From UBA710 sp051656785 (GTDB lineage Bacteria > Bacillota_I > Bacilli_A > Mycoplasmatales > Metamycoplasmataceae), in the NCBI GenBank assembly GCA_051656785.1, contig JBOFJK010000002.1:80596-144595 (forward strand): 64,000 nucleotides of DNA. The letters run 5' to 3'. The translations under genes were made by a program, and so were the position numbers. Shown piece by piece: positions 63,817-64,000 of the stretch (position 1 is the first letter of the stretch; every line of letters begins with the position of its first letter). The notes under the pieces are model-generated. The model saw only the letters and a program-made list of their open reading frames with translations, searched no databases and had not been told where the DNA came from.

Positions 63817-64000
63817 TTCTCCTTAAATCATATAGAAATAAGTCTTAAAAATTCCTAAATTCGTTCTATTTTCTATAAAATATAATTATATTAATATGTA
63901 ATGTTCAATAAATATCAAAATAATTTTTTCTTTTTAGCAAAGATAATTTAATTTAAATTAAGTTTTAAGTCATAATATCTTCTAAAAAATTATTTTTTTA
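63817..64000. other. AT-rich end of window, no gene seen
   Basis: I see no gene, tRNA or hairpin I can support in the last 184 bases. The sequence is AT-rich with several stop codons in all frames. Confidence 0.6.

Noticed and set aside
1..64000. Insertion sequences, prophage or CRISPR arrays
   Set aside because: No transposase, integrase, phage structural gene or regularly spaced direct repeats were seen. The window is core chromosome.

Overview
The window is chromosomal DNA from a wall-less bacterium of the class Mollicutes. UGA is read as tryptophan throughout: in-frame TGA codons interrupt conserved proteins such as GpiA, ArgS, Eno, MetK, FakA, Smc and GyrA at Trp positions, and every reading frame below is joined across them. 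Base composition is very AT-rich, genes are packed with 1-14 base overlaps, and no gene-free stretch exceeds 300 bases. The content (ThiI, RecO, archaeal-type ProS, BMP/Nup nucleoside importer, Deo enzymes, no wall synthesis genes) fits a Mycoplasma-type organism. I cannot assign a species.

Layout. 1-3912: mnmE (3' part missing), ychF, a TrmA/RlmD-type methyltransferase, tRNA-Trp, recO. 3944-6279: an orphan OmpR-type regulator, an S1-domain protein and gpi. 6299-9716: SRP RNA, dnaN with its S4-domain partner and a two-gene ABC exporter. 9778-13945: argS, short RNA polymerase delta, a membrane protein and the tsaE-tsaB-tsaD set for tRNA t6A. 14000-16970: a structured leader plus an AzgA-type purine permease, a membrane protein and ung. 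17016-18387: rplK-rplA with a structured leader. 18551-27098: BMP lipoprotein, thiI/ezrA-like on the minus strand, then nupA-nupB-nupC. 27244-33900: asp23-like, fakA, plsX, rnc, smc. 33905-39246: asnA, uvrB, and on the minus strand coaE, dnaB and dnaI. 39291-42833: cysS, rlmB, a SigH-like sigma factor, rpmG, secE, nusG. 42908-46512: tRNA-Tyr, tRNA-Gln, proS, trxA-like, Cof-type HAD, tRNA-Cys, tRNA-Arg, Ntdp/DUF402. 46558-49997: trmB and gyrA. 50019-52265: three tandem two-TM proteins and fmt (minus). 52372-59973: metK, eno, tuf and a heterodimeric ABC exporter. 60004-62701: deoD-deoA-deoC (minus). 62843-63816: two unrecognised genes.

Functionally, the nucleoside importer (BMP + NupABC), purine permease and Deo enzymes form a salvage route: nucleosides enter, are split by DeoD/DeoA, and deoxyribose-phosphate goes through DeoC toward glycolysis (GpiA and Eno are also here). 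FakA and PlsX start lipid synthesis from scavenged fatty acids. The rest is core information processing.

The most unusual signals are a divergent response regulator with no visible kinase, a SigH-like sigma factor kept in its Bacillus-type neighbourhood, a cassette of three coupled two-TM proteins resembling SLATT/DUF4231, a candidate switching leader RNA before the purine permease that does not match the canonical purine aptamer, many -10 boxes lying only 6-10 bases from start codons (leaderless mRNAs), and two genes that seem to start at ATT inside the 3' end of the preceding gene.
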